Shown: positions 1 through 6,175 of the stretch, piece by piece | Numbering within the stretch: position 1 is the first letter of the stretch | How the letters are laid out: the number at the start of each line of letters is the position of its first letter | NCBI GenBank assembly: GCA_900469955.1 | Contig: UBYX01000019.1 | Span: 1 to 64,000, forward strand | Reading direction: 5' to 3' | DNA length: 64,000 nt | From: Hyphomicrobiales bacterium | GTDB taxonomy: Bacteria > Pseudomonadota > Alphaproteobacteria > Rhizobiales > Rhizobiaceae | Made by a program: the position numbers and the translations under genes | Notes under the pieces: model-generated | What the model was told of the DNA's origin: nothing | The model's database searches: none | The model's input: only the letters and a program-made list of their open reading frames with translations

Positions 1-28
1 TATGTCTCCGGTATGGACAGAGAAAAAA

Positions 29-103
29 TGGCTCCCCGGGCCGGATTCGAACCGGCGACCTGTCGATTAACAGTCGAATGCTCTACCGCTGAGCTACCAG
101 GGA
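29..103 (-). tRNA. tRNA-Asn (GTT)
   Basis: The minus strand folds as a full cloverleaf. It has a 7-bp acceptor stem (TCCCTGG with CCGGGGA), an anticodon loop TGTTAA with anticodon GTT, a T-arm containing GGTTCGAATCC, and an encoded CCA end. The anticodon reads AAC/AAU, so this is tRNA-Asn. It stands alone; the next gene on the right is on the other strand. Confidence 0.97.
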
Positions 104-258
104 TCAACCGCTCGGTGGCGGTGTGAGCGGGGTAATACAAATGCTTTGCCGTTTTGCCAAGCGCTTTTTGCAAAAAAATCGAACTTCGTTGTTTTATCCC
201 CGTTTAAGCCCCATCTGCTCGGAAACGCAGCCTTTGGAAATAAGGAGAATGAGCTCTG

Positions 259-543
259 GTGACTGAAGAGCGGAAGTCGACGAGATTCGGAATGGACCCT
301 CAAACCGGTAAACTCGCGCTGGGCGGCTGGCAGATTCCCATGCCTCGCTCTCGTATCGGCCGCGTCATCATCGGCCTTACGCTGATCGTGGGCGGTACGC
401 TCGGCTTTTTGCCGATCCTCGGTTTCTGGATGCTGCCGCTCGGTTTTCTGGTTCTCTCGCACGACCTGCCGATTGTCCGGCGTCAGCGCCGCCGCATCGC
501 CGTCTGGTGGGCGAGGCGGCAGGCCCGCAAGGCCGACAGGTGA
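259..543 (+). CDS. small PGPGW-like membrane protein
   Basis: A 94-residue protein with two adjoining hydrophobic segments at about residues 34-50 and 51-67. They are joined by the turn GFLPILGFWMLPLG, which resembles the PGPGW-type putative transmembrane family. The N-terminal 30 residues are polar. The C-terminal 25 are very rich in Arg/Lys and Trp, which places that tail in the cytoplasm by the positive-inside rule. The start is a GTG with AAGGAG at 242-247 upstream. No function is known to me for the family. It is monocistronic and convergent with the ExoD-like gene. Confidence 0.75.
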   Translation: MTEERKSTRFGMDPQTGKLALGGWQIPMPRSRIGRVIIGLTLIVGGTLGFLPILGFWMLPLGFLVLSHDLPIVRRQRRRIAVWWARRQARKADR

Positions 544-566
544 GGAGCGGGCGAGCGCCCCTCAAT

Positions 567-1286
567 TCAGCTGAGCAGAGTCGCGAGCCCTTGGCCGGCA
601 CTGAAGGCCGCATAGGCCAGCACGCCGAAATAGATCACGGTGATCACGTTGAAGAGGTAGCCGCCCAGCACGATCAGGCCGTCGCGCTGGATCATTCCGG
701 TGGACAGCAGGAGGATCGCGATCCCCGGCAGCGTGTTCGAGAACGGGATGAGGCCGAGCGGGAACATCAGCAGTACGCCCGCCAGAGTGATCGCAAGCCC
801 GTTCAGCCGGTTGACGAACTTGCCGGTCGTGAGCGCCGAAAGGCGCGGCTTAAGAAACCGGTCGAGCCTTGAAACGATATTGACGCCTTTTTCCAGCGCA
901 GGCACGAGCTTCCTGGTGTCGAGCTGGCGGTCGAGTATCTTCTTAGGCAGCCAGGGCAGGCGGTTTGCGGTAATCGCAAGGCTGATCAGGATGATTGCCG
1001 CACCGAAAACGGTGCTGACGCCTGGAATCGAAACAGGAATGAGGAAGGGAAGCGAGGCGACGGCACAGATGAGCAGCAAGCCCTGCTCGCCGACCGCATC
1101 CATCAGTTCGCGCAGCGTAACCGACTGGCCCCTGATGCCGTTGATGAGCTGGCGCAGGGTGCCGCTCAAGGAGGTCGAGTTATCCTGGAATTCGATGCTT
1201 CCGTCCAAGCTGATGCTCCGCACAGTCTCTACCGGGCCGGATGCATAGCAGCATTCGGTTTGCGAGCAAAGACCGCTCACCCGCAT
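567..1286 (-). CDS. exoD: ExoD-like exopolysaccharide synthesis membrane protein
   Basis: The product has the ExoD family pattern: a soluble N-terminal part, a hydrophobic stretch (LLLICAVASLPFLIPVSIPG), a basic cytoplasmic segment, and two or three C-terminal membrane helices (LAITLAGVLLMFPLG, LPGIAILLLSTGM, LFNVITVIYFGVLAYAAF). ExoD is known in Sinorhizobium for effects on exopolysaccharide production and alkaline tolerance; its biochemical role is unsettled. The start is uncertain. The ATG at 1286 lacks a clear ribosome binding site, and the first 30 residues (with two Cys and no hydrophobic segment) look unlike the family. A GTG near 1223 would give about 218 residues, closer to the usual size. 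Confidence 0.82.
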   Translation of the reverse strand: MRVSGLCSQTECCYASGPVETVRSISLDGSIEFQDNSTSLSGTLRQLINGIRGQSVTLRELMDAVGEQGLLLICAVASLPFLIPVSIPGVSTVFGAAIILISLAITANRLPWLPKKILDRQLDTRKLVPALEKGVNIVSRLDRFLKPRLSALTTGKFVNRLNGLAITLAGVLLMFPLGLIPFSNTLPGIAILLLSTGMIQRDGLIVLGGYLFNVITVIYFGVLAYAAFSAGQGLATLLS

Positions 1287-1335
1287 CGGCGGTTATCGGA
1301 CAGCGAGAACCGTGATTTTCGGCGCGGCAGCCCCT

Positions 1336-1440
1336 TTATTTCGGAGCCAGCCAATGGTCATAGGCGCCGCAGACCAGGACGATGGCGAGGATTGCCACCA
1401 CCACGGGATTCAGCGATGTTATGAATTCCAGATATTGCAT
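1336..1440 (-). CDS. 34-residue single-helix membrane microprotein
   Basis: Too short for usual gene calling. ATG at 1438-1440 is preceded by GAGGAGACC, a good ribosome binding site at normal spacing. The 34-residue product starts MQYLEFITSLNP, has one hydrophobic helix at about residues 12-26 (VVVAILAIVLVCGAY), and ends DHWLAPK before TAA. One helix with short polar ends is typical of small regulatory or structural membrane peptides. I do not recognise a family. It lies upstream of the exoD-like gene on the same strand and ends 50 bases before that gene's annotated start, so the two could be co-transcribed. Confidence 0.55.
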   Translation of the reverse strand: MQYLEFITSLNPVVVAILAIVLVCGAYDHWLAPK

Positions 1441-1595
1441 GTCGGTCTCCTCTACCGCATGTCCGCCCGACGTCTCCCAACGGGGCCATATGGGAATTCT
1501 AACACCCTTTTTGTCGTCTCGCTACTTTAGGGATCTGGCAAGGAAAGCGGGACACCCTCAGAGGAATCGTGGGATAAAAGACGTAGGGCGCGAAG

Positions 1596-1880
1596 ATGAT
1601 GTTCAGAGTGATCGAGGGCGGGATGGGCGCCGGTCCGTTGCCGGCTGCCTGTGCGGCCGGAGACGAGGCGCCGACGCGAGACGACGTATTGCGGGAAGCC
1701 GAGAGGCGACGCAAGGCAACGGGTTACGACCGGTGGCGCAACCGGGAGCAGCTCACCGGCATCCCGATTCCCCGCGAGATCAGGTATCTCGCGATGCAAA
1801 TCGGTTACGCAGCGGATGCCATCGGCAGATTGGCAGAGATTCCCGCAGATTTCCGCGCGGATTTTTATTGGCCGGCGTAG
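1596..1880 (+). CDS. hypothetical protein, 94 residues
   Basis: A soluble, charged protein with no signal peptide or membrane segment. It begins MMFRVIEGG, has an Arg/Glu-rich middle (residues 29-50), and a C-terminal half with a conserved-looking pattern PIPREIRYLAMQIGYAADAI. AGGG lies upstream of tandem ATG codons at 1596 and 1599. Codon use looks like that of the neighbours. I do not recognise the family. It is probably a short conserved rhizobial protein rather than a chance frame, because GC is high at third positions and the two overlapping alternative frames show no protein-like pattern. Confidence 0.55.
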   Translation: MMFRVIEGGMGAGPLPAACAAGDEAPTRDDVLREAERRRKATGYDRWRNREQLTGIPIPREIRYLAMQIGYAADAIGRLAEIPADFRADFYWPA

Positions 1881-1895
1881 TCGCCGCCGCGGGTA

Positions 1896-2012
1896 TCAGA
1901 ACAACGTCATGAAGAGATGAACGACATAGAGGATGCCGACAAGCGACGCTATGGTCGCGCACGCCGCCAAGGCGTCGGATACAGTGAGCTTCATACTGAT
2001 CATCGCCGTCAT
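1896..2012 (-). CDS. 38-residue single-helix membrane microprotein
   Basis: A short minus-strand frame starting at ATG 2010-2012 with GAAGGG seven bases upstream. The product is 38 residues: a polar start MTAMISMKLTVSDAL, then one hydrophobic helix (about residues 16-36: AACATIASLVGILYVVHLF), ending MTLF before TGA. An in-frame upstream ATG at 2027 would add five residues but has a poorer ribosome binding site. No family is recognised. It faces the 94-residue gene tail to tail with a 15-base gap. Confidence 0.5.
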   Translation of the reverse strand: MTAMISMKLTVSDALAACATIASLVGILYVVHLFMTLF

Positions 2013-2195
2013 GGCGACCCTTCTCATAAGGATATTGATGGCAGCATCGCCATCGCTCACCGAATTTAAGGAAAACCTTTAAAGAAGCCCTTGATAACAA
2101 TGGTTAACGACCGCTTCGTCGCAAGACATCCCTAACCTTTGGCTGGTGCCTTCGTCGGTTTCACCGAAGCGGATCGTTTTTGCAGGCCCTGCTGA

Positions 2196-2456
2196 TCAGC
2201 TCAGCATCTTGGCCTCTATGCTCGCGAGGACGAAGGTTTCCCGAACTCTTTCGAGCGGGATCTTTCGCTGCAGCCCGGCGGCGCATTCCTTGAGAGCCTT
2301 GAGATAATAAGTGCCTTCCCGGATGGGCCAGCGCCAGTTGAGATAATCAAGCGCCTCCCGAGGGCCCCGTATCATTTCGGGAAATCCGTATCCGACACGC
2401 ACTCTGACGGGAGCACTCCACAGAACTTCGTCGACTTCCGTTGCCTTACTCATCAT
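2196..2456 (-). CDS. DUF982 domain protein
   Basis: An 86-residue protein covering one DUF982 domain. The visible marks are VLWSAPVRVRVGYG, then GPREALDYLNWRWP (Trp-Pro near the centre), a single Cys in LKECAAGL, and the closing helix ERVRETFVLASIEAKML. DUF982 proteins are common in rhizobia and have no assigned activity. Tandem ATG codons at 2456/2453 follow AAGG at normal spacing; a longer frame upstream lacks family similarity. An EcfG-like promoter sits about 25 bases upstream, suggesting general stress control. A second DUF982 gene lies at 52442-52687. Confidence 0.8.
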   Translation of the reverse strand: MMSKATEVDEVLWSAPVRVRVGYGFPEMIRGPREALDYLNWRWPIREGTYYLKALKECAAGLQRKIPLERVRETFVLASIEAKMLS

Positions 2457-2481
2457 TCCACACCTTGCATTGCGGCGCGAA

Positions 2482-2506
2482 AACTCCTTTCGCAAGGATT
2501 GGTTCC
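2482..2506 (-). promoter_or_regulatory. EcfG (RpoE2)-like promoter for the DUF982 gene
   Basis: Read on the minus strand: GGAAC, 17 bases, GTT. This fits the alphaproteobacterial general stress sigma factor pattern (GGAAC, 16-17 bases, cGTT). A start about seven bases downstream would give a leader of about 20 bases before the ATG at 2456. The motif match is direct; the sigma factor assignment is inferred. Confidence 0.5.
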
Positions 2507-2553
2507 CCCGCTGCGACAAATTTTAACAGACTTCGGCAAACCGTCCGAAACCG

Positions 2554-3477
2554 TCAATTTTTGAAGACAGTGCAGGGGACGCCGGCCGATTTGACGCGCA
2601 TGCAGAGATCGGTAGCCTCCGCTCTGGTCGCCTTGCCGATTCTCGCAGCATATCGGGGGCGGTAGCCAAAATTTCCGCCTTTTTGCCGAACGATGAGAGG
2701 GCGTTCGTCGCTGAGGGAGGGCGGAAGTCTCGCCATCGCATTGGTGAACAGCCGGTTGGCGACGTGCGGATTATAGTGCGCGGACAATTGCACTCCCCAA
2801 GGCGCCCAGTCGGCGCCGCTCAGCAGAACGGGCTCGTTGAGGTTCCTCGTCTCGGCGAGCGTGACGCAGCCTTCCATAAAGGATTTTTCGGCTGCCAGGG
2901 GAGGGGCCGGCTTATCGGGGGGAGCATCTCTCCAGGTCTCGGCGGTATGTCCCGTTATCGCAAACACATAGTCGCGCGTTTCGATCGGCAGACGATCACG
3001 CTTCAGGAACGTCTCCAGCCCGGTCTCGCCCGCGTTATAGGCCGCTGCCGCCAGCCCGAGGTTTCCGAACCGTTGCCGCAGGTCGTCGAGATAGCGGGAA
3101 GACGCCGTCAGCGCCTCGATCACGTCGAAGCTGTTTTGCAGTCCGCGCAACCTCGCCGTTCCCGGCATGAATTGAGCGATACCCTCGGCGCCCTTGTGGC
3201 TGACGGCGCCGGGCCTGAACAGGCTTTCGCGCCAGATCAGCCGCGCGAAGAACTCGGGAGGTATATTGCTGGCTGCCGCCGTATGCTCCAGGACCTTGCA
3301 AAGGTCGTGATTGAAGCTTTTGGCGCGGATGCATAGCGGGAGCCCTCCGTCTTCCGCGCTCCGCTCGTAAAGGCACCGGTCTTCCGCTGGTTCCTCTGCC
3401 GCAGCATCGCCATGAACCGGAAGCGGCACCATGCCCAGCGCCAACGCGCAGATGCTCCACAGAACACGAGAGTTCAT
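2554..3477 (-). CDS. lytic transglycosylase (SLT domain) with SPOR-like tail
   Basis: A 307-residue exported protein. The signal peptide (about residues 1-24) is followed by a Cys-bearing linker and an SLT fold. The catalytic glutamate region is IWRESLFRPGAVS, followed by KGAEGIAQFMPGTA and the AAAYNAGETG motif of family 1 transglycosylases. It should cleave the MurNAc-GlcNAc bond of peptidoglycan to 1,6-anhydro ends. The last 40 residues (YRPRYAARIGKATRAEA then LC..R...AG..C.V) resemble the end of a SPOR fold, which binds denuded glycan strands. ATG at 3477 follows GAGG; a TTG two codons earlier is less likely. Confidence 0.88.
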   Translation of the reverse strand: MNSRVLWSICALALGMVPLPVHGDAAAEEPAEDRCLYERSAEDGGLPLCIRAKSFNHDLCKVLEHTAAASNIPPEFFARLIWRESLFRPGAVSHKGAEGIAQFMPGTARLRGLQNSFDVIEALTASSRYLDDLRQRFGNLGLAAAAYNAGETGLETFLKRDRLPIETRDYVFAITGHTAETWRDAPPDKPAPPLAAEKSFMEGCVTLAETRNLNEPVLLSGADWAPWGVQLSAHYNPHVANRLFTNAMARLPPSLSDERPLIVRQKGGNFGYRPRYAARIGKATRAEATDLCMRVKSAGVPCTVFKN

Positions 3478-3716
3478 AACCAACCTCAGTGGACCGCCGT
3501 CCGACGTGACTGCGCGGCGATAATGCCAAAAGGAAGGATGAAGAGAAACAACTTATCCGCAGGGCTGCTTTCGCTTGATTCTCGAAGCGTTACGGGAAAC
3601 GGAAGCGAACCGCGATCCGGAATGGAAAAAACGGCGATATTCGGAATGAACCCGCTTGCGCCATCATTCGATTCGTTCTAAACGCCCGACACCACTCGCT
3701 CTTTATGCGTACGGAC

Positions 3717-3790
3717 GGCCTCGTGGCGGAGTGGTGACGCAGAGGACTGCAAATCCTTGCACCCGAGTTCGATTCTCGGCGAGGCCTCCA
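3717..3790 (+). tRNA. tRNA-Cys (GCA)
   Basis: Cloverleaf with acceptor GGCCTCG paired to CGAGGCC, anticodon loop CTGCAAA with anticodon GCA, T-arm GAGTTCGATTCTC, and an encoded CCA end. It is a single gene in the gap between the lytic transglycosylase and a small frame. Confidence 0.96.
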
Positions 3791-3950
3791 TTCTCCCACA
3801 ATGGCAACAATCCGATCTTTCTTTTTGATCAAGCATTTACCATGCGGTTTTGTGTGCGCTGCAATATGGTTAATTTTTAACTTTCTCCTCCTAGTCTCGG
3901 AACAGAACGGCCTGTTCATTGCTTTATGCGCCGAACGGAGGGAAAGCGAC

Positions 3951-4148
3951 ATGATCACCAGAATTATCACCGTCCATCGTCAGCCAGCCAATGAGGCCGA
4001 AGGCACGGGTACCTTCGCTGACGGTATCTTTCCGCTGACCTCGGCCGAGCAGTCGGCCTTCGACAAGGATCACGGGCTGCGCACGTCCTACACCCGGGAT
4101 TACGTCGTCGTTCGTCGTCTGGACGAGGCGCCGCGCGCCTACGCGTGA
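3951..4148 (+). CDS. hypothetical protein, 65 residues
   Basis: A short soluble protein starting MITRIITVHRQPANEAEG and ending RRLDEAPRAYA. ATG at 3951 is preceded by GGAGGGAAAGCGAC, a strong ribosome binding site, which supports translation. It has no membrane segment, no Cys and no known motif. The sequence is mildly acidic in the middle (SAEQSAFDKDHG) and basic near the end. I do not recognise a family; similar tiny proteins are often specific to Rhizobiaceae. It lies between tRNA-Cys and the first PIMT-like gene, with no obvious operon partner. Confidence 0.6.
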   Translation: MITRIITVHRQPANEAEGTGTFADGIFPLTSAEQSAFDKDHGLRTSYTRDYVVVRRLDEAPRAYA

Positions 4149-4296
4149 TCAGTCGGCTTCGATCGAATCGCCCCGCGTTCCGCGCTCGCCTGCGCTTTTT
4201 TGCCTCGAAGACCTCCAATGTCTTGAAAGCGGATCGCGCCGTCAGTAAGACGGGACATGAACCGGTCCTCATGCCGGATGATTTGGGACGACTGAG

Positions 4297-4950
4297 ATGA
4301 TGGATTTCGAAGCAGCACGTACGAAGATGGTCGAGAACCAGATCCGCACCACCGATGTTACGTCGCATTCGGTTCTGCGGGCGTTTTACAATGTCCCCCG
4401 CGAGGCATTCGTGCCCGCCAAGGCCAAGTCGCTCGCTTATATCGATACCGACATCGAAGTGGCTCCCGGACGCTATCTGATGGAGGCTTCGCCGCTCGCC
4501 AAGCTGCTGCAGCTTGCCGCGGTCACCAAAAACGATGTCGTGCTGGAAGTGGGAACGGGTAGCGGATACGTCGCCGCGATCCTGTCGCAACTGGCGGGGT
4601 CGGTGATCTCTGTCGAGGTTGACGGGGCGCTGGCGGAGCAGGCGACCGAGAGCCTGTCGTCGCTCGGCCATGATAACGTCGCGGTGGTGACGGGCGAATT
4701 GCAGAACGGTTATGCGAGTGAAGCGCCCTACGATCTGGTCTTTGTCAACGGCGCTGTCGAGGAGGTGCCGTCGGCGCTTCTCGAACAGCTTCGTGACGGC
4801 GGGCGCCTCGTGGCGGTTGTCGGTTATGGTAATGCAGCCCAGGCGAAGGTTCTCGTGAAGGAGCAGGGTGCGATCTCCGAAAGCACCTATTTCAACGCGT
4901 CGGTGAAACCGCTGCCGGGCTTTGGCAAGATCAAGGAATTCGTTTTCTGA
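4297..4950 (+). CDS. pcm: PIMT-like methyltransferase, copy 1
   Basis: A 217-residue class I SAM-dependent methyltransferase. The SAM-binding motif VVLEVGTGSGYVAAIL is at about residues 81-96, the acidic end of strand 2 is ISVEVDG, and the C-terminal part follows the protein-L-isoaspartate O-methyltransferase fold. The usual substrate loop of true PIMT enzymes (a G-Q-T-I-S-x-P type sequence) is replaced here by GRYLMEASPLA, so activity on isoaspartate is not assured. ATG codons at 4297/4300. A terminator follows directly. In the Sinorhizobium order I remember, this gene is followed by tolC, which is absent here. A second, equally divergent copy lies at 27154-27807. Confidence 0.8.
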   Translation: MMDFEAARTKMVENQIRTTDVTSHSVLRAFYNVPREAFVPAKAKSLAYIDTDIEVAPGRYLMEASPLAKLLQLAAVTKNDVVLEVGTGSGYVAAILSQLAGSVISVEVDGALAEQATESLSSLGHDNVAVVTGELQNGYASEAPYDLVFVNGAVEEVPSALLEQLRDGGRLVAVVGYGNAAQAKVLVKEQGAISESTYFNASVKPLPGFGKIKEFVF

Positions 4951-4978
4951 TCGACGTGCTGATCCCGTCGTGAAAAGC

Positions 4979-5001
4979 AGAGCCGCGGAAGCGGCTCTTT
5001 T
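4979..5001 (+). terminator. Rho-independent terminator after first pcm-like gene
   Basis: Perfect 8-bp stem AGAGCCGC / GCGGCTCT with a GGAA tetraloop at 4987-4990, followed by TTT and a T-rich stretch. It closes the methyltransferase transcript 29 bases after its stop codon. Confidence 0.8.
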
Positions 5002-5200
5002 GCTGTTTGAGGCACGGTTCCTCGGGCCTGCTTTAGAAGAGTGTGACATACGGGATTCACATCCCCAACAAAACTGTGTATCGGTAGAGCGCCTGGGGCA
5101 CTTGTCATTGTTTCCAGCCCCCCCAACACCTTAAGCTGACTGCGATTCGAACCCTTTTGTCCGGGGAGCGAATCAGTTGCCGGTAACAGCGGGGATGAAA

Positions 5201-6055
5201 ATGGCTCAGCCAAATGTAGCGCGTGAACCCTCCATGGAAGAAATCTTGGCGTCGATCCGTCGGATCATTGAAAGCAATGAACCAACCGCCGAGAATGCGC
5301 TCTCCCGTTCGCTTCCTCAGACCTATGGCGACGACGAATTGGAAGGATCCGAAGACGAGGGTTTCGCTCCCGACATGGCCGCGAACGATCGTGGCATGCC
5401 GTCCCGCGGCGGGTCGCCGATTGAGGCTTCCGCTTCGTCGAGCCAGCCTGAGCGCACCCTGTCGCTGGCGGATGTCGCCGCCCGAGTTCGCGCCGCCTCC
5501 TCGCGCCAGCCGGAGCCGATGACCGCGCGGGTTGTTCCGACGTCCCAGACTGGCGGAGCGTCCGTTCAGGCGGCCCGCCAGGATGAGCCGTCTTCGCTTC
5601 GTCCCCTGACGCCGCGTATGCCTGAATTCCGTGAACCCCGTCCTGAGCCGGCGCCTGCCGCACAAGCCGCTCCGACACCGATGCAGCCCGCCCCCGCACC
5701 GACGCAGCCCGAGCCGGTTCAGCGTGTGATGCCGGTTTTCGATCCGCCTCAGCCGGCCCCGATGCGGCTCGATGTGGCAGAGCAGCAGGTGCCGAAGCCG
5801 GCGCCACAGAGCCTGCCGGCAAAGATCGAGGAAACCGCCAATCTCCTCTCTATCGAGGCGGGCGCCCAGGTTGCCAAGTCCTTCGGCGAACTCGCCGCTG
5901 TCTTCAACGGCATCGAGCGGCGTTCGCTGGAAGACATGGCTGGCGACATGCTGCGGCCGATGCTGCAGGAATGGCTGGACGACAACCTGCCGACATTGGT
6001 CGAGCGCCTCGTGCGCGAGGAGATCGAACGCGTGGCGCGCGGCCCACGCCGCTGA
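5201..6055 (+). CDS. popZ: PopZ-family polar organizing protein (DUF2497)
   Basis: A 284-residue protein with the PopZ layout. A short N-terminal helix carries PSMEEILASIRRII (residues 10-23). Then comes a long acidic, Pro/Ala/Gln-rich disordered region (to about residue 200), and last a C-terminal oligomerisation region with LEDMAGDMLRPMLQEWLDDN and LVERLVREEIERVARG. PopZ forms polar condensates that anchor the centromere and recruit cell-cycle proteins. ATG at 5201 is taken as the start; ATG 5195 (adding Met-Lys) is equally near the GGGG at 5191-5194. A longer TTG start is unlikely. valS follows after a terminator. Confidence 0.88.
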   Translation: MAQPNVAREPSMEEILASIRRIIESNEPTAENALSRSLPQTYGDDELEGSEDEGFAPDMAANDRGMPSRGGSPIEASASSSQPERTLSLADVAARVRAASSRQPEPMTARVVPTSQTGGASVQAARQDEPSSLRPLTPRMPEFREPRPEPAPAAQAAPTPMQPAPAPTQPEPVQRVMPVFDPPQPAPMRLDVAEQQVPKPAPQSLPAKIEETANLLSIEAGAQVAKSFGELAAVFNGIERRSLEDMAGDMLRPMLQEWLDDNLPTLVERLVREEIERVARGPRR

Positions 6056-6080
6056 TCCCGTATCCGAGACCGATGATGGG

Positions 6081-6108
6081 GCCGCTCCGGTGACGGGGCG
6101 GCTTTTTT
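6081..6108 (+). terminator. Rho-independent terminator after popZ
   Basis: GCCGC ... GCGGC stem with inner CC/GG pairs and a GTGA-containing loop, followed by a run of T (6103-6108). It separates popZ from valS. Confidence 0.75.
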
Positions 6109-6175
6109 ATTGACTTGGAACACCCCATCCTATTTACACCGCCATACCTCTCAAAGAACAGAACCGGGTCAGGAA

